Source of the DNA: Amarobacter sp035326025
Lineage (GTDB): Bacteria > Chloroflexota > Dehalococcoidia > Tepidiformales > Tepidiformaceae
Assembly (NCBI GenBank): GCA_035326025.1
Contig: DAOKYT010000001.1
Span: 53,953-117,952, forward strand
DNA length: 64,000 nt
Direction of reading: 5' to 3'
Shown here: positions 34,284 through 42,630 of the stretch, piece after piece
How the letters are laid out: each line of letters opens with the position of its first letter
Numbering within the stretch: the stretch's first letter is position 1
Program-made: the position numbers and the translations under genes
The notes under the pieces: model-generated
Told to the model about the DNA's origin: nothing
What the model saw: only the letters and a program-made list of their open reading frames with translations
Database searches by the model: none

Positions 34284-35540
34284 ATGCCAGGGGCCCTGGA
34301 GGGCGTTCGCGTCCTCGACTGCACACAGATCATTGCCGGGCCGCTCGCCGGCTCCCTGCTCACCGAGATGGGCGCCGACGTCGTCAAGGTCGAACCGCTC
34401 GAGGGCGAGCCCTGGCGGCTCCAGGCCGAAATCATCCCCCGGGAGAGCAAGGGATTCCTCACCCAGAACCGCGGAAAGCGCAGCCTCGCACTCAACTTCA
34501 AGGATGCGCGCTCCGCTCCCATTCGCGATGCGCTCATCCGCTGGGCCGATGTGCTGCTGACCAACTATCGCCCCGGCGTCCCTGAAGCACTTGGGATCGA
34601 CTACGAAGCCGCCCGCCGCATCAACCCGTCGATCATCTACGCCGAAAACACCGCATTCGGAAAGCTGGGCCCGGACAGGGATCGCCGGGGTTACGACATT
34701 GTCGCCCAGGCAATGAGCGGACTGACCGCATCGAACCCGAACGTCCAGAATGGGCTTCCCATGCAGGTTGCCTTCGCCCCGGCCGATGTGGTCACGGGCG
34801 TCGCGCTCGCCTGGGCCATCACCGCCGCTCTCTACCACCGGGAGAAGACGGGTGAAGGACAGGCCATCAACTCCAGCCTCCTGCTCTCAGCGCTCACGCT
34901 GCAGATGGGCGCCCGCGAAATCGTCGCGATGGACGAAGAGGGGCGGCATGAGCGCCTGGCGCACCTCGCCGAGGCTCGCGCCCGTGGAGCCACGATCGAG
35001 GAAATCTACGCCGAGCGAAAGAAGTTCATGCCAGAGGCCGCCGGCAACATCTACTACCGGCCGTACAAGACAAAAGACTCTTACCTGGTGGTGGGCTGCC
35101 TCGGCCCGGGCCCCCGCGAACGTTTCCGCCAGGCGCTCGACATCCGCGATCCTCGCTACGAGCCCGGGTTCGATAGCGCCCGTCTGCCGGAGGTTGGCGC
35201 CGAGCTGGTGGCGATCTGCGAGGCGAAGTTCCAGGAGCGCACCAACGCCGAATGGCTCGAATACCTCGATGCCTGTGCCGTCGCCTGCGGCCCCATCCGC
35301 TTTGTCGATGAGATGTTCGATGACCCACAGGTTATCGCCAACAACTTCATCGTCGAGTACGACCATACCCTGCTCGGTCCCCTGCGGGGCCCGGCGCCGA
35401 TCGTCCAGATGAGTGGCACCCCCACAAGGGTCCAGCGCGCCTCGCCCGCCCTCGGAGAGCACACCGACGAGGTCCTCTGCGAGCTGGGATTCGCTGCCGG
35501 CGAGATCAGCGCCCTTCACGAACTCGGTATCGTGGGCTAG
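34284..35540 (+). CDS. CaiB/BaiF family (class III) CoA transferase
   Basis: A 418-residue class III CoA transferase moving CoA between carboxylic acids. N-terminal LEGVRVLDCTQIIAGPLAGSLLTEMGADVVKVE, and RRGYDIVAQAMSGL, which carries the conserved Asp that forms the acyl intermediate. ALEWLE-type and ADEVL-type elements at the end (HTDEVLCELGF) also fit. GGAG lies 7 nt before ATG 34284; an in-frame GTG is 6 nt earlier. It converges on the substrate-binding protein gene with 2 nt between stops. The substrate cannot be deduced. Confidence 0.9.
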   Translation: MPGALEGVRVLDCTQIIAGPLAGSLLTEMGADVVKVEPLEGEPWRLQAEIIPRESKGFLTQNRGKRSLALNFKDARSAPIRDALIRWADVLLTNYRPGVPEALGIDYEAARRINPSIIYAENTAFGKLGPDRDRRGYDIVAQAMSGLTASNPNVQNGLPMQVAFAPADVVTGVALAWAITAALYHREKTGEGQAINSSLLLSALTLQMGAREIVAMDEEGRHERLAHLAEARARGATIEEIYAERKKFMPEAAGNIYYRPYKTKDSYLVVGCLGPGPRERFRQALDIRDPRYEPGFDSARLPEVGAELVAICEAKFQERTNAEWLEYLDACAVACGPIRFVDEMFDDPQVIANNFIVEYDHTLLGPLRGPAPIVQMSGTPTRVQRASPALGEHTDEVLCELGFAAGEISALHELGIVG

Positions 35541-35542
35541 CG

Positions 35543-37183
35543 CTATCGTCTCCAGTTCTGGATATCGGTGAACCGTCCCGGGCCGCTGAACAGCACGCCG
35601 CCAGTGACGTTCTTCAGCCAATCAGGGTGAACGTAAAGGTACTGCGGGTAGGCAACGACGACGCCGGGGGTCAGTTCTTGCCACACCTCCTGGAGCTGTG
35701 TGTAGCTATCGAGCCGCACCTCCTGGTCGCTCGTGGTGCGGCCCTGCGCGATAAGCTCGTCCACCACGGCGTCCTCGAAGTTCGCGAGATTCAGCCCCGC
35801 CGATCCCATCTGTGAACTGTGCCATCCGAAGTATGGGTCCGGGTCCGGTCCCTGCTCCCAGGTCGCCACCGCGGCCTCGTAACGCCGCTCCTGGAGGAAG
35901 TCGCGCCGCAACACCGAAAAGGTGGTGCTCGCCACCGTGGCGCGCACCCCGATTCGTTCGAGCTGCCGCGCGATCTCGCCCGCCACCGCAACCCGGGTGG
36001 GGTCGTTATCCACGCGGATGGTGAACCGGAACTCGCCGCCCTGGCGAGTGAGGATTCCCGAAGTCGCGTTCGCTGTCCAGCCGGCCTCCTCCAGCAGCTT
36101 CTTCGCCTGCGCGGGGTCTGGCGCGGTCAGATCGTAGGCTTCGGCATAGGCCCACGTGCCTGGCGGGATGGGCGAAGCCGACCCCCGGGCTCTCCCGGGG
36201 TACACCCGCCGCACCAGTTCATCCCGGTCGATGGCCAGTGAAAACGCGCGCCGCACCAGCGGATCCTGGAACAAAACCGTGCTCGTGTTCAGATACAACA
36301 ACACCTGCGAGGAGCGCGATAAACGCTCGATCGTCTTGCCTTTGAGCTGCTCCAGCGCGCTCACCTGGTCGGGAGTCACCTGGTCGCGGATCAGGAGCCC
36401 ATCGATTTCGCCATCCGATAGGGCGCGCTGGGCCGCCGCATAGTCGGCATAGAAGCGGAGCGTGATGCGCTCGATCCCGGGCCGCCCCAGGTGGTAGTGC
36501 TCGTTTGCCACCAGTCGCGCCTCGCGCGTATCCACCGACTCGAGCCGGTACGGCCCCGTCCCTACCGGGGCCGAGTTGAACGGGTGGTTCTCGAGATCTT
36601 CCGCCTGGACCGTGCCGAGCAGGTGCTCCGGAAGAATGCCGGCAGTGGCGCTGCGCGCCAGGAACGGGGCCGAGGCCTGCCGAAGCCGCACGATGACCGT
36701 CCGGTCGTCCGGGGTCTCCACCTCGGCTCCCAGCCAGCCCTCGGCCAGGGCCGCATCGCCACGGTAGGCCGGGTCGCTGATGTTCCGGACGGTGAACACC
36801 ACATCACGCGACGTGACCGGCTCACCATCGTGCCAGCGGGCGCTGTCCTTCAGCCGGAAGGTGTAAGTGCGGCCGTCCTCCGAAATTTCCGGGAGTTCCG
36901 CGAGGTCGTCGAGTACCGTCCCATCCGGACTCAGCCGCACCAGGCCAGAAAAGATCAGTGCCGAGAGGTCCGCATCGGCCTCGTTGAGCGAGGCGTAGAG
37001 CGGGTTGATGCGCTGATAGGTGCCGGCCACGCCCTCCGTGTAGGCCGTTCCCGTAACCAGGACGGTGCCATCGTTTCCGGAAATACGCAGCGCCAGGGCC
37101 CCGGACGCGGCCACCACCGCGGCAATGAAGGCACCAGCCAGGATCACCGTCCGGCGCGGATGCGCGCGCGTCTGGGGCATCAA
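35543..37183 (-). CDS. extracellular solute-binding protein family 5 (peptide/nickel type)
   Basis: A 546-residue SBP family 5 protein. The N terminus has a hydrophobic anchor at about 13-33 without a lipobox, then the mature protein with the usual GTAYTEGVAGTYQRINPLYAS start, FRLKDSARWHDGEPVTSRDVVFTV and FQDPLVRRAFSLAIDR motifs. Members bind oligopeptides or metal chelates for ABC import. No permease or ATPase genes are adjacent. It follows secG by 4 nt, in an unusual yvcK-secG-SBP operon. Confidence 0.9.
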   Translation of the reverse strand: MMPQTRAHPRRTVILAGAFIAAVVAASGALALRISGNDGTVLVTGTAYTEGVAGTYQRINPLYASLNEADADLSALIFSGLVRLSPDGTVLDDLAELPEISEDGRTYTFRLKDSARWHDGEPVTSRDVVFTVRNISDPAYRGDAALAEGWLGAEVETPDDRTVIVRLRQASAPFLARSATAGILPEHLLGTVQAEDLENHPFNSAPVGTGPYRLESVDTREARLVANEHYHLGRPGIERITLRFYADYAAAQRALSDGEIDGLLIRDQVTPDQVSALEQLKGKTIERLSRSSQVLLYLNTSTVLFQDPLVRRAFSLAIDRDELVRRVYPGRARGSASPIPPGTWAYAEAYDLTAPDPAQAKKLLEEAGWTANATSGILTRQGGEFRFTIRVDNDPTRVAVAGEIARQLERIGVRATVASTTFSVLRRDFLQERRYEAAVATWEQGPDPDPYFGWHSSQMGSAGLNLANFEDAVVDELIAQGRTTSDQEVRLDSYTQLQEVWQELTPGVVVAYPQYLYVHPDWLKNVTGGVLFSGPGRFTDIQNWRR

Positions 37184-37187
37184 ATGA

Positions 37188-37409
37188 CTACTTCTGCGAC
37201 TGCACGCTCAGGAAGGACACGAAGATGAAGACGATCACAAGCAGGATCGTGGCCTGGAACAGGGTCTTCTCCAGGCCGCGCTTCGTCCGGTATACGCCGC
37301 CGCCCGACATCCCGCCGAGAGCGGCGCCAAACCCGCTCCCTTTGACCTGCAGCAAGACGACAAGGATGAGGGTGACCGAGACGATGATCTGCAGGAGGTT
37401 CATGAACAT
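37188..37409 (-). CDS. secG: preprotein translocase subunit SecG
   Basis: A 73-residue, two-helix membrane protein. Helix 1 at about 3-22 (LLQIIVSVTLILVVLLQVKG), the conserved GFGAALGGMSGGGVYRTKRGLEK loop region and helix 2 at about 48-68. SecG supports SecA cycling in the SecYEG channel. The start may be Met1 or Met3. It lies 5 nt after yvcK. Confidence 0.93.
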   Translation of the reverse strand: MFMNLLQIIVSVTLILVVLLQVKGSGFGAALGGMSGGGVYRTKRGLEKTLFQATILLVIVFIFVSFLSVQSQK

Positions 37410-37414
37410 GGCTT

Positions 37415-38767
37415 CTACCGTGTGAGCAACAACGGCCGCTCTCCGGGAGCGGGCCGCGGTGGTTCGAGTGAGAGAGTGTCCCGGCTATCGTACAGGCGCA
37501 TGACCGTAGCGGCGAGTTTCTGCGGGTCGTGCCGGTAGCGGTTCTCCTCGGCGACGACATCGGCCTCTACCAGCCGGATGCCCGGATACCCGCCGAGATC
37601 CTCCGGGGAGACCGTCACCGGCGCGGATTGCCATGCCTCGGGCAACTGCGGCGCGATGTTGCTGTTGGCCACCACCGCGTGGACGATGCCCTTGCCAGTG
37701 TGCCGCTCGATGGCTTCGATGTGTTCGATCACCCCGAACCCATCGGTCTCTCCATGTTGCGTGGCAACGTTGCACACGAAGACCTTCATCGCCGAGGTCT
37801 GGAACAGCGCCTTCCGCAGGCCTTCCACCAGCAGGTTGGGCAACACGCTGGTGTAGAGGCTCCCGGGGCCGATCACGATCAGATCGGCGTCCAGCACCGC
37901 GCGAACGGCATCCGGGTGCGCCTCGGCATCGCCCGGGTTCAGATACAGATCCTTGATGCGCGCGCCCCGCTCCGAGATGTTGTGCTCGCCGTGGACGACT
38001 TCATCCTCATGCGTGCGCGCGCTCAGCGTTACGTCCTCCAGCGTCGAAGGCAGGATGGTGCCACGCACGTTCAGGACCCGGCTTGCCTCGTGAATTGCCG
38101 CCTCGAAGTTCCCCGTCACTTCCGACATCGCGACGATGAACAGGTTGCCGAATGAATGCCCCTCGAGCCCGGTCCCCTCGGTGAACCGGTACTGGAAGAG
38201 CTTCGACATAAGCGGTTCGCTCTCGGCGAGGGCGGCGATGCACTGGCGCAGGTCCCCCGGCGCGACCACCCCGAACTCCTGCCGGAGCCGCCCCGTGCTG
38301 CCGCCATCATCGGCGACGGTCACGATCGCCGTGAGGTTGCTGGTGTAGTCCTTGAGCCCGCGCAGGAGCGTCGAAAGCCCGGTGCCTCCGCCGATGGCCA
38401 CGATCCGGGGCCCCCGGCTCAGGAAACGCTTGCTGTAAATCGCCTCGGCCATGCTCTTCTCGCGCGTGTCGGGCCGAACGAAGGCATACAGCAGCGACTC
38501 GTTCAGCTTGTAAACCGCGATGCCCACCGTGCTGAGCGATAGCGTGATGAAGAGCAAGCCACGCGTCCAGCGCGGGATGAACTGCAGCGTCAGGTAGTAG
38601 AACGCGCCCGGCAGCGGCGCCTGGAGGTACGCCTCCTTCAGGATGTATGCGATGCCAAGCCCCATCAGCGCGATGCCAAAGAGCAACAGGACAAGCCAGC
38701 GCTTGATGTGCATCCCCGGGTATAGCCACTTCAGGGCTGAGTGTTCGCGGATCGACCGGTGTGTCAT
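37415..38767 (-). CDS. YvcK/CofD-like protein with N-terminal membrane anchor
   Basis: About 450 residues. Two membrane helices (about 21-43 and 65-85) precede a CofD-like Rossmann domain (about 120-430) with IVAIGGGTGLSTLLRGLK, VTVADDGGSTGRLR, PGDLRQCIAAL, GHSFGNLFI and VIGPGSLYTSVLPNLLV. YvcK proteins bind UDP-GlcNAc and regulate cell wall synthesis and growth on gluconeogenic carbon sources. The membrane-anchored form differs from soluble Bacillus YvcK. An in-frame GTG 18 nt upstream is an alternative start. GATACT ends 8 nt before the chosen ATG, suggesting a leaderless mRNA. Confidence 0.9.
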   Translation of the reverse strand: MTHRSIREHSALKWLYPGMHIKRWLVLLLFGIALMGLGIAYILKEAYLQAPLPGAFYYLTLQFIPRWTRGLLFITLSLSTVGIAVYKLNESLLYAFVRPDTREKSMAEAIYSKRFLSRGPRIVAIGGGTGLSTLLRGLKDYTSNLTAIVTVADDGGSTGRLRQEFGVVAPGDLRQCIAALAESEPLMSKLFQYRFTEGTGLEGHSFGNLFIVAMSEVTGNFEAAIHEASRVLNVRGTILPSTLEDVTLSARTHEDEVVHGEHNISERGARIKDLYLNPGDAEAHPDAVRAVLDADLIVIGPGSLYTSVLPNLLVEGLRKALFQTSAMKVFVCNVATQHGETDGFGVIEHIEAIERHTGKGIVHAVVANSNIAPQLPEAWQSAPVTVSPEDLGGYPGIRLVEADVVAEENRYRHDPQKLAATVMRLYDSRDTLSLEPPRPAPGERPLLLTR

Positions 38768-38775
38768 CGGGCCCG

Positions 38776-38781
38776 AGTATC
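38776..38781 (-). promoter_or_regulatory. -10 element of the yvcK-secG operon
   Basis: GATACT on the minus strand, 8 nt from the ATG at 38767, within a 42-bp gap after gatB. Confidence 0.4.
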
Positions 38782-38809
38782 CCACCGCCGCGGTATACCG
38801 CTATGGAAC

Positions 38810-40288
38810 TTAAACATTTTCACCCAGCTCCCGTTCGAGCAATCCCTGGACGGCCTGGGCGTTCGCGCGCCCGCGGGTCTCACGCATCACCTGGCCCACG
38901 AGGAACTTCAGCGAAGCCTCCTTGCCCGCCCGGTAGTCCGCAACGGCCTTCTCGTTCGCGGCGATCGCCTTGCGGACTGCCTCCACCAGCGCCTCCTCGC
39001 CGCTGATTTGCGCCAGCCCCTCCGCCTCAACAATGTCGTTCGCTTCCCTCCCGCTCGCGATCATCTTCTCGAACACTTCCTTGCCAACGTTCGGCGTCAC
39101 CCTGCCCTCTTCGACAAGACGAGCGAGCCGGGCAAGCTGTTCCGCCGCGATGGGAAATGCGTCGATCTCCCGTTGCTCGGCGTTCAGCCAGCGGGCAACC
39201 TCGCCGAGCACCCAGTTCGCGGCGAGCTTCGCGCTCCGCCGGGGCTCGAGGCCAAGCGCCTCCATCAGGCCTTCGAAGTACGCTGCCCGCTCCCGGTCCT
39301 CGCTCAGCGCCGTCGCTTCGTGTTCGGAGAGTCCGAGTCCCAGGAACCGCTCCTTCTTCGCGGCCGGCAGCTCGGGCAACCTCGCGCGCACCGATTCGAC
39401 ATACGCGCGGGTGAACCTCAACGGCGGCAGGTCGGGCTCGGGGAAGTAGCGGTAGTCGTTCGCCTCCTCCTTCGTGCGCTGGCTCACCGTCTCGCCGCGC
39501 TCATCAACCCAGCCGCGGGTCTCCTGGATGATCCGCTCGCCCCCATCCAGCAATCGCGCCTGGCGGACCTCCTCATAGGCGATCGCATCATGAACCGCCC
39601 GGAAGCTGTTCATGTTCTTGATCTCGACCTTCGTTCCGAGGGTCTGCGACCCAACCGGCCGGATGGAGACGTTTGCGTCGCAGCGGAAGTTGCCCTCCTC
39701 CATGTTCGCGTCGCTCACACCGATATACCGAAGGATCTGCCGCAGCCGGACCAGGTATTCGCGCGCTTCCGCTGGCGTCCGCATGTCGGGCCTGCTCACG
39801 ATCTCCATCAACGGCGTCCCCGAGCGATTCACGTCCACCAGGCTGTATCCCTCGCCCGTCACCGGGTCGGTCCGGTGGAGGAGACGCGCCGTGTCCTCCT
39901 CCATGTGCACCCGTTCCATGCCGACGCGTTTCCGCGCGCCATCGACTTCAATCTCCAGCCAACCGTCGTGGCAGATGGGCAGGTCGTACTGCGAAATCTG
40001 GTATCCCTTCATCAGGTCCGGGTAGGGGTAGTTCTTTCGGTCGAACTTGCTGAACTCCGAGATCCGGCAATTCAACGCAAGGCCCGTCATGACGATGAAC
40101 TCGATGGCCTTCTCGTTGATGACGGGCAGGACCCCGGGCATGCCAAGGCACACGGGACACACGTGCGTGTTCGGCTCAGCCCCCGAGTAGCCCGCGCTGC
40201 AGCCACAGAACATCTTGCTTTTCGTGATGAGCTGGCAATGGACCTCGAGACCGATAACGGTCTCGTACTTCGTCGCAATGGCGGTCAA
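38810..40288 (-). CDS. gatB: aspartyl/glutamyl-tRNA amidotransferase subunit B
   Basis: A 492-residue kinase/activating subunit of GatCAB, which converts Glu-tRNA-Gln and Asp-tRNA-Asn to the amidated forms. YETVIGLEVHCQL, the zinc ligands C-G-C ... CPVCLG, the DLMKGYQISQYDLPI motif, VDVNRSGTPLMEIVS, and the C-terminal YqeY-like tail. TTG start with GGAGGAG upstream. gatA and gatC are not adjacent, so the complex is encoded at split loci. Confidence 0.95.
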   Translation of the reverse strand: MTAIATKYETVIGLEVHCQLITKSKMFCGCSAGYSGAEPNTHVCPVCLGMPGVLPVINEKAIEFIVMTGLALNCRISEFSKFDRKNYPYPDLMKGYQISQYDLPICHDGWLEIEVDGARKRVGMERVHMEEDTARLLHRTDPVTGEGYSLVDVNRSGTPLMEIVSRPDMRTPAEAREYLVRLRQILRYIGVSDANMEEGNFRCDANVSIRPVGSQTLGTKVEIKNMNSFRAVHDAIAYEEVRQARLLDGGERIIQETRGWVDERGETVSQRTKEEANDYRYFPEPDLPPLRFTRAYVESVRARLPELPAAKKERFLGLGLSEHEATALSEDRERAAYFEGLMEALGLEPRRSAKLAANWVLGEVARWLNAEQREIDAFPIAAEQLARLARLVEEGRVTPNVGKEVFEKMIASGREANDIVEAEGLAQISGEEALVEAVRKAIAANEKAVADYRAGKEASLKFLVGQVMRETRGRANAQAVQGLLERELGENV

Positions 40289-40363
40289 TCAGACTCCTCC
40301 ATCGGGGCCGGGGACGCTCCAACGAGTATAGGCCCGCTTCCGCGAACGCGTAACCCGCGCCCC

Positions 40364-41416
40364 TTACACCACTCGAATCGCCGGGGCACCCGCCGCCGCG
40401 CGACCGATCCGCCACACCGCCGTCGCATCGCGCGAGAACGCGGCTTCGAATGCCACGGCCTTGCGCGGTCTGACTGCGATCAACAGGCCTCCGGATGTCT
40501 GCGGGTCGAACAGGAGGGCCGCGATGTCTGGATCCACATCCCTCCCGAACGCCACGCGGTTGCCGACCCACTCCCGGTTCCGCGCTTCCCCGCCGGTGTG
40601 GACTCCCATCGCCGAGGACTCGTGCGCCCCTTCGAGCAAGGGGACAGCGGCTGCCCGCACCTCGACCGCCACGCCCGACCGCGAGGCCATCTCCCACACG
40701 TGCCCCAGCAGGCCGAAACCCGTGATATCGGTCGCGGCGCGCACACCCGCGGCCCGCGCCAGGTGCATCGCGTGGCGATTGAGCCGAAGCATCGAGGCGA
40801 TCGCGCCCTCCAGCCATTCCGGCCGCGCCTGCCCCTGCCGCGCCGCCGAGACGATCGTCCCGGTACCGAGCGGCTTCGTCAGATAAAGGATGTCTCCCGG
40901 GCGCAACCCCGCCTTCGTGAAGATCCGTCGCGGATGCACCAGTCCCAGCACGCTCAGCCCGTACTTCGGCTCGTTGTCCCACACTGTGTGACCACCGGCG
41001 ACGACACCACCGGCCTCGGAGACTTTCTCGGCGCCACCACGCAGGATTGCTGTTTGCACTTCCGCCGGGAGCCCTTCCGGAAATGCCGCGATGTTGAGCG
41101 CCAGGATCACCTCGCCACCCATCGCGTACACGTCGGACATCGCGTTGGCGGCGGCAATCGCCCCGTAGGTGTACGGGTCGTCGACCACGGGCGCGAAAAA
41201 GTCGAGCGTCGCCACAACCGCCGTGGTCGCGCTCATCCGGTACACGGCGGCGTCATCCGCCACGCCAAGCCCGACCAGCAGGCCGGGGTGCGCTTCGGCG
41301 TTGAACAGACCATTGAGCGGCGACAGTACCTGCGCCAGGGCCCCCGGCCCCGCCTTGGATGCTCAGCCGCCGCAGGTGGTCAATTCCGTCATCCGGAACA
41401 GTTCCTCTCGCGTCAC
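40364..41416 (-). CDS. selD: selenide, water dikinase (selenocysteine-containing)
   Basis: SelD makes selenophosphate from selenide and ATP for selenocysteine and selenouridine synthesis. From GTG 41416 the frame reads through a TGA at 41363-41365 (codon 18) within TTCGG-U-ASKAG. That codon aligns with the catalytic Cys17 of E. coli SelD, which is Sec in many organisms. The rest is typical: DDAAVYRMS, NAMSDVYAMGGE, GGVVAGGHTVWDNEPKYG, DITGFGLLGHVWEM and QTSGGLLIAV. With recoding the protein has 350 residues, the normal length. Without it only a 299-residue fragment lacking the catalytic loop is open. A conventional gene finder would start at about 41263 and miss this. TAGGAT lies 6 nt before the GTG. 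Confidence 0.92.
41337..41351 (-). promoter_or_regulatory. candidate bacterial SECIS hairpin in selD
   Basis: On the mRNA, 11 nt after the UGA, GGGGCC and GGCCCU can pair (6 bp including one G-U) around a GGG loop. The loop lies 18-20 nt after UGA, within the spacing known for bacterial SECIS elements with exposed G residues. The fold was judged by eye. Confidence 0.45.
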
Positions 41417-41422
41417 CTCCTG

Positions 41423-41428
41423 ATCCTA
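41423..41428 (-). promoter_or_regulatory. -10 element of selD (leaderless)
   Basis: TAGGAT on the minus strand, then 6 nt and the GTG at 41416. This independently supports the extended, Sec-containing start of selD. Confidence 0.5.
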
Positions 41429-41464
41429 GCAGGCGAACTCATCGCCCATCGCCGGGAGCCGCGC

Positions 41465-41470
41465 TACAGT
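41465..41470 (+). promoter_or_regulatory. -10 element of the flavoprotein gene
   Basis: TACAGT ends 8 nt before ATG 41479 in the selD-divergent region. There is no Shine-Dalgarno. Confidence 0.35.
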
Positions 41471-41478
41471 CGATGGCG

Positions 41479-42630
41479 ATGTCGCGCTTCGATGTCATCG
41501 TGGTTGGCGCCGGTCCCGCCGGCAGCACCGCCGCGCGCGAGCTCGCCGCCAGCGGTGCCCGCGTGCTGGTGCTCGATCGGGCCGCGTTCCCCCGCTACAA
41601 AGCCTGCGGCGGCGGCATTCCACTGCGCACCGAACGGCTGCTCCCGTTCCCGATCGATGCCGTCGTCGAGGACTCGGTCAGCCTGCTCGATGTCGCCTGG
41701 GACGGCAGGTCGCGCTTCGTGCGCGATTCGGGCGCTCCGTTCGCCCACATGGTCATGCGAGAGCGATTCGATGCGCTCCTCCTCGACCACGCGCAACGGG
41801 CGGGCGCCGAATTCCGGCCGGGCACCACGGTGCGCTCGCTCGGGCGGGACGGCCGCGTTCGCGTGCGCGCCGAGGGCTTCGAGGCCGAGGCCGAACGGCT
41901 CGTTTGTGCCGATGGCGCGCATTCGCCTGTCGGAAAGCTCGCCGGACTGGGGCAGGGCCTCGCCGAGTGCGCGGCCTGGGAGGTCGAGGTCCAGGCCCCC
42001 GCCGCGCAACTCGGCGCCTACCGCTCCACTGCGCTCATTGACCTCGGCTACGACCCGTGGGGCTATGCCTGGGTCTTCCCCAAGCGCTCGGTCCTCTCCA
42101 TCGGTATTGTCTTGCCCCCCGGCCAGGCGGACACCATGAAAGACCGCGTGGCCGCCTACCTCGACCGGCTAGGCCTGGCCGGGGCGCCAGTCGATGTTGC
42201 CCGCGGGCACAAAATTCGCTTCCGCCGTGGCGGCGAGCCCATCGCGAATGCGTTCGCGCTCCTTGCCGGGGACAGTGCCGGGCTGGCCGACGAGTTCACC
42301 GAGGAGGGCATCTACTACGCCATCGAATCCGGGCGGATAGCCGCCCGCAATGTCCTCCGCTCGCTTTCGGGGTCTGCCACGCTGGAGACGTACCAGCGCG
42401 ACATCGACCGCGAGGTGATGCCCGAGCTCCGCGCCGCGCGCATCATCGGCTTCATGTTCTTCGGGATGCTCCGCCGCGCTCCACGGCCCTGGATGCTCGC
42501 CAGTTCGAGGTTGCCGTACCTCTGGAATGCCTTCTTCGCCGTCCAGAGGGGCGAGTCCACCTATGCGCGCGAGGCCGCCCGCGTGCCCATCCTCCCCGGG
42601 CTCGCCGCCCGGATGCTCCGCGACCGGTGA
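41479..42630 (+). CDS. geranylgeranyl reductase family FAD-dependent oxidoreductase
   Basis: A flavoprotein of about 383 residues. FAD-binding VVGAGPAGSTAARELAASG with the acidic end of strand 2 (LVLDRAAFPRYKACGGG, the CGG after the Lys being typical of the family), then the LLAGDSAGLADEFTEEGIYYAIESGR motif that contacts the FAD ribityl chain. Relatives hydrogenate isoprenoid chains of lipids, menaquinone or chlorophyll. ATG 41473 is an alternative start, two codons upstream. It overlaps the endonuclease III gene downstream. Confidence 0.88.
   Translation: MSRFDVIVVGAGPAGSTAARELAASGARVLVLDRAAFPRYKACGGGIPLRTERLLPFPIDAVVEDSVSLLDVAWDGRSRFVRDSGAPFAHMVMRERFDALLLDHAQRAGAEFRPGTTVRSLGRDGRVRVRAEGFEAEAERLVCADGAHSPVGKLAGLGQGLAECAAWEVEVQAPAAQLGAYRSTALIDLGYDPWGYAWVFPKRSVLSIGIVLPPGQADTMKDRVAAYLDRLGLAGAPVDVARGHKIRFRRGGEPIANAFALLAGDSAGLADEFTEEGIYYAIESGRIAARNVLRSLSGSATLETYQRDIDREVMPELRAARIIGFMFFGMLRRAPRPWMLASSRLPYLWNAFFAVQRGESTYAREAARVPILPGLAARMLRDR

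Noticed and set aside
38741..42139. An 1132-codon open frame on the plus strand spanning gatB and selD
   Set aside because: It is antisense to two strongly conserved genes, has no domain and arises from GC-rich codon bias that removes stops in the opposite strand.
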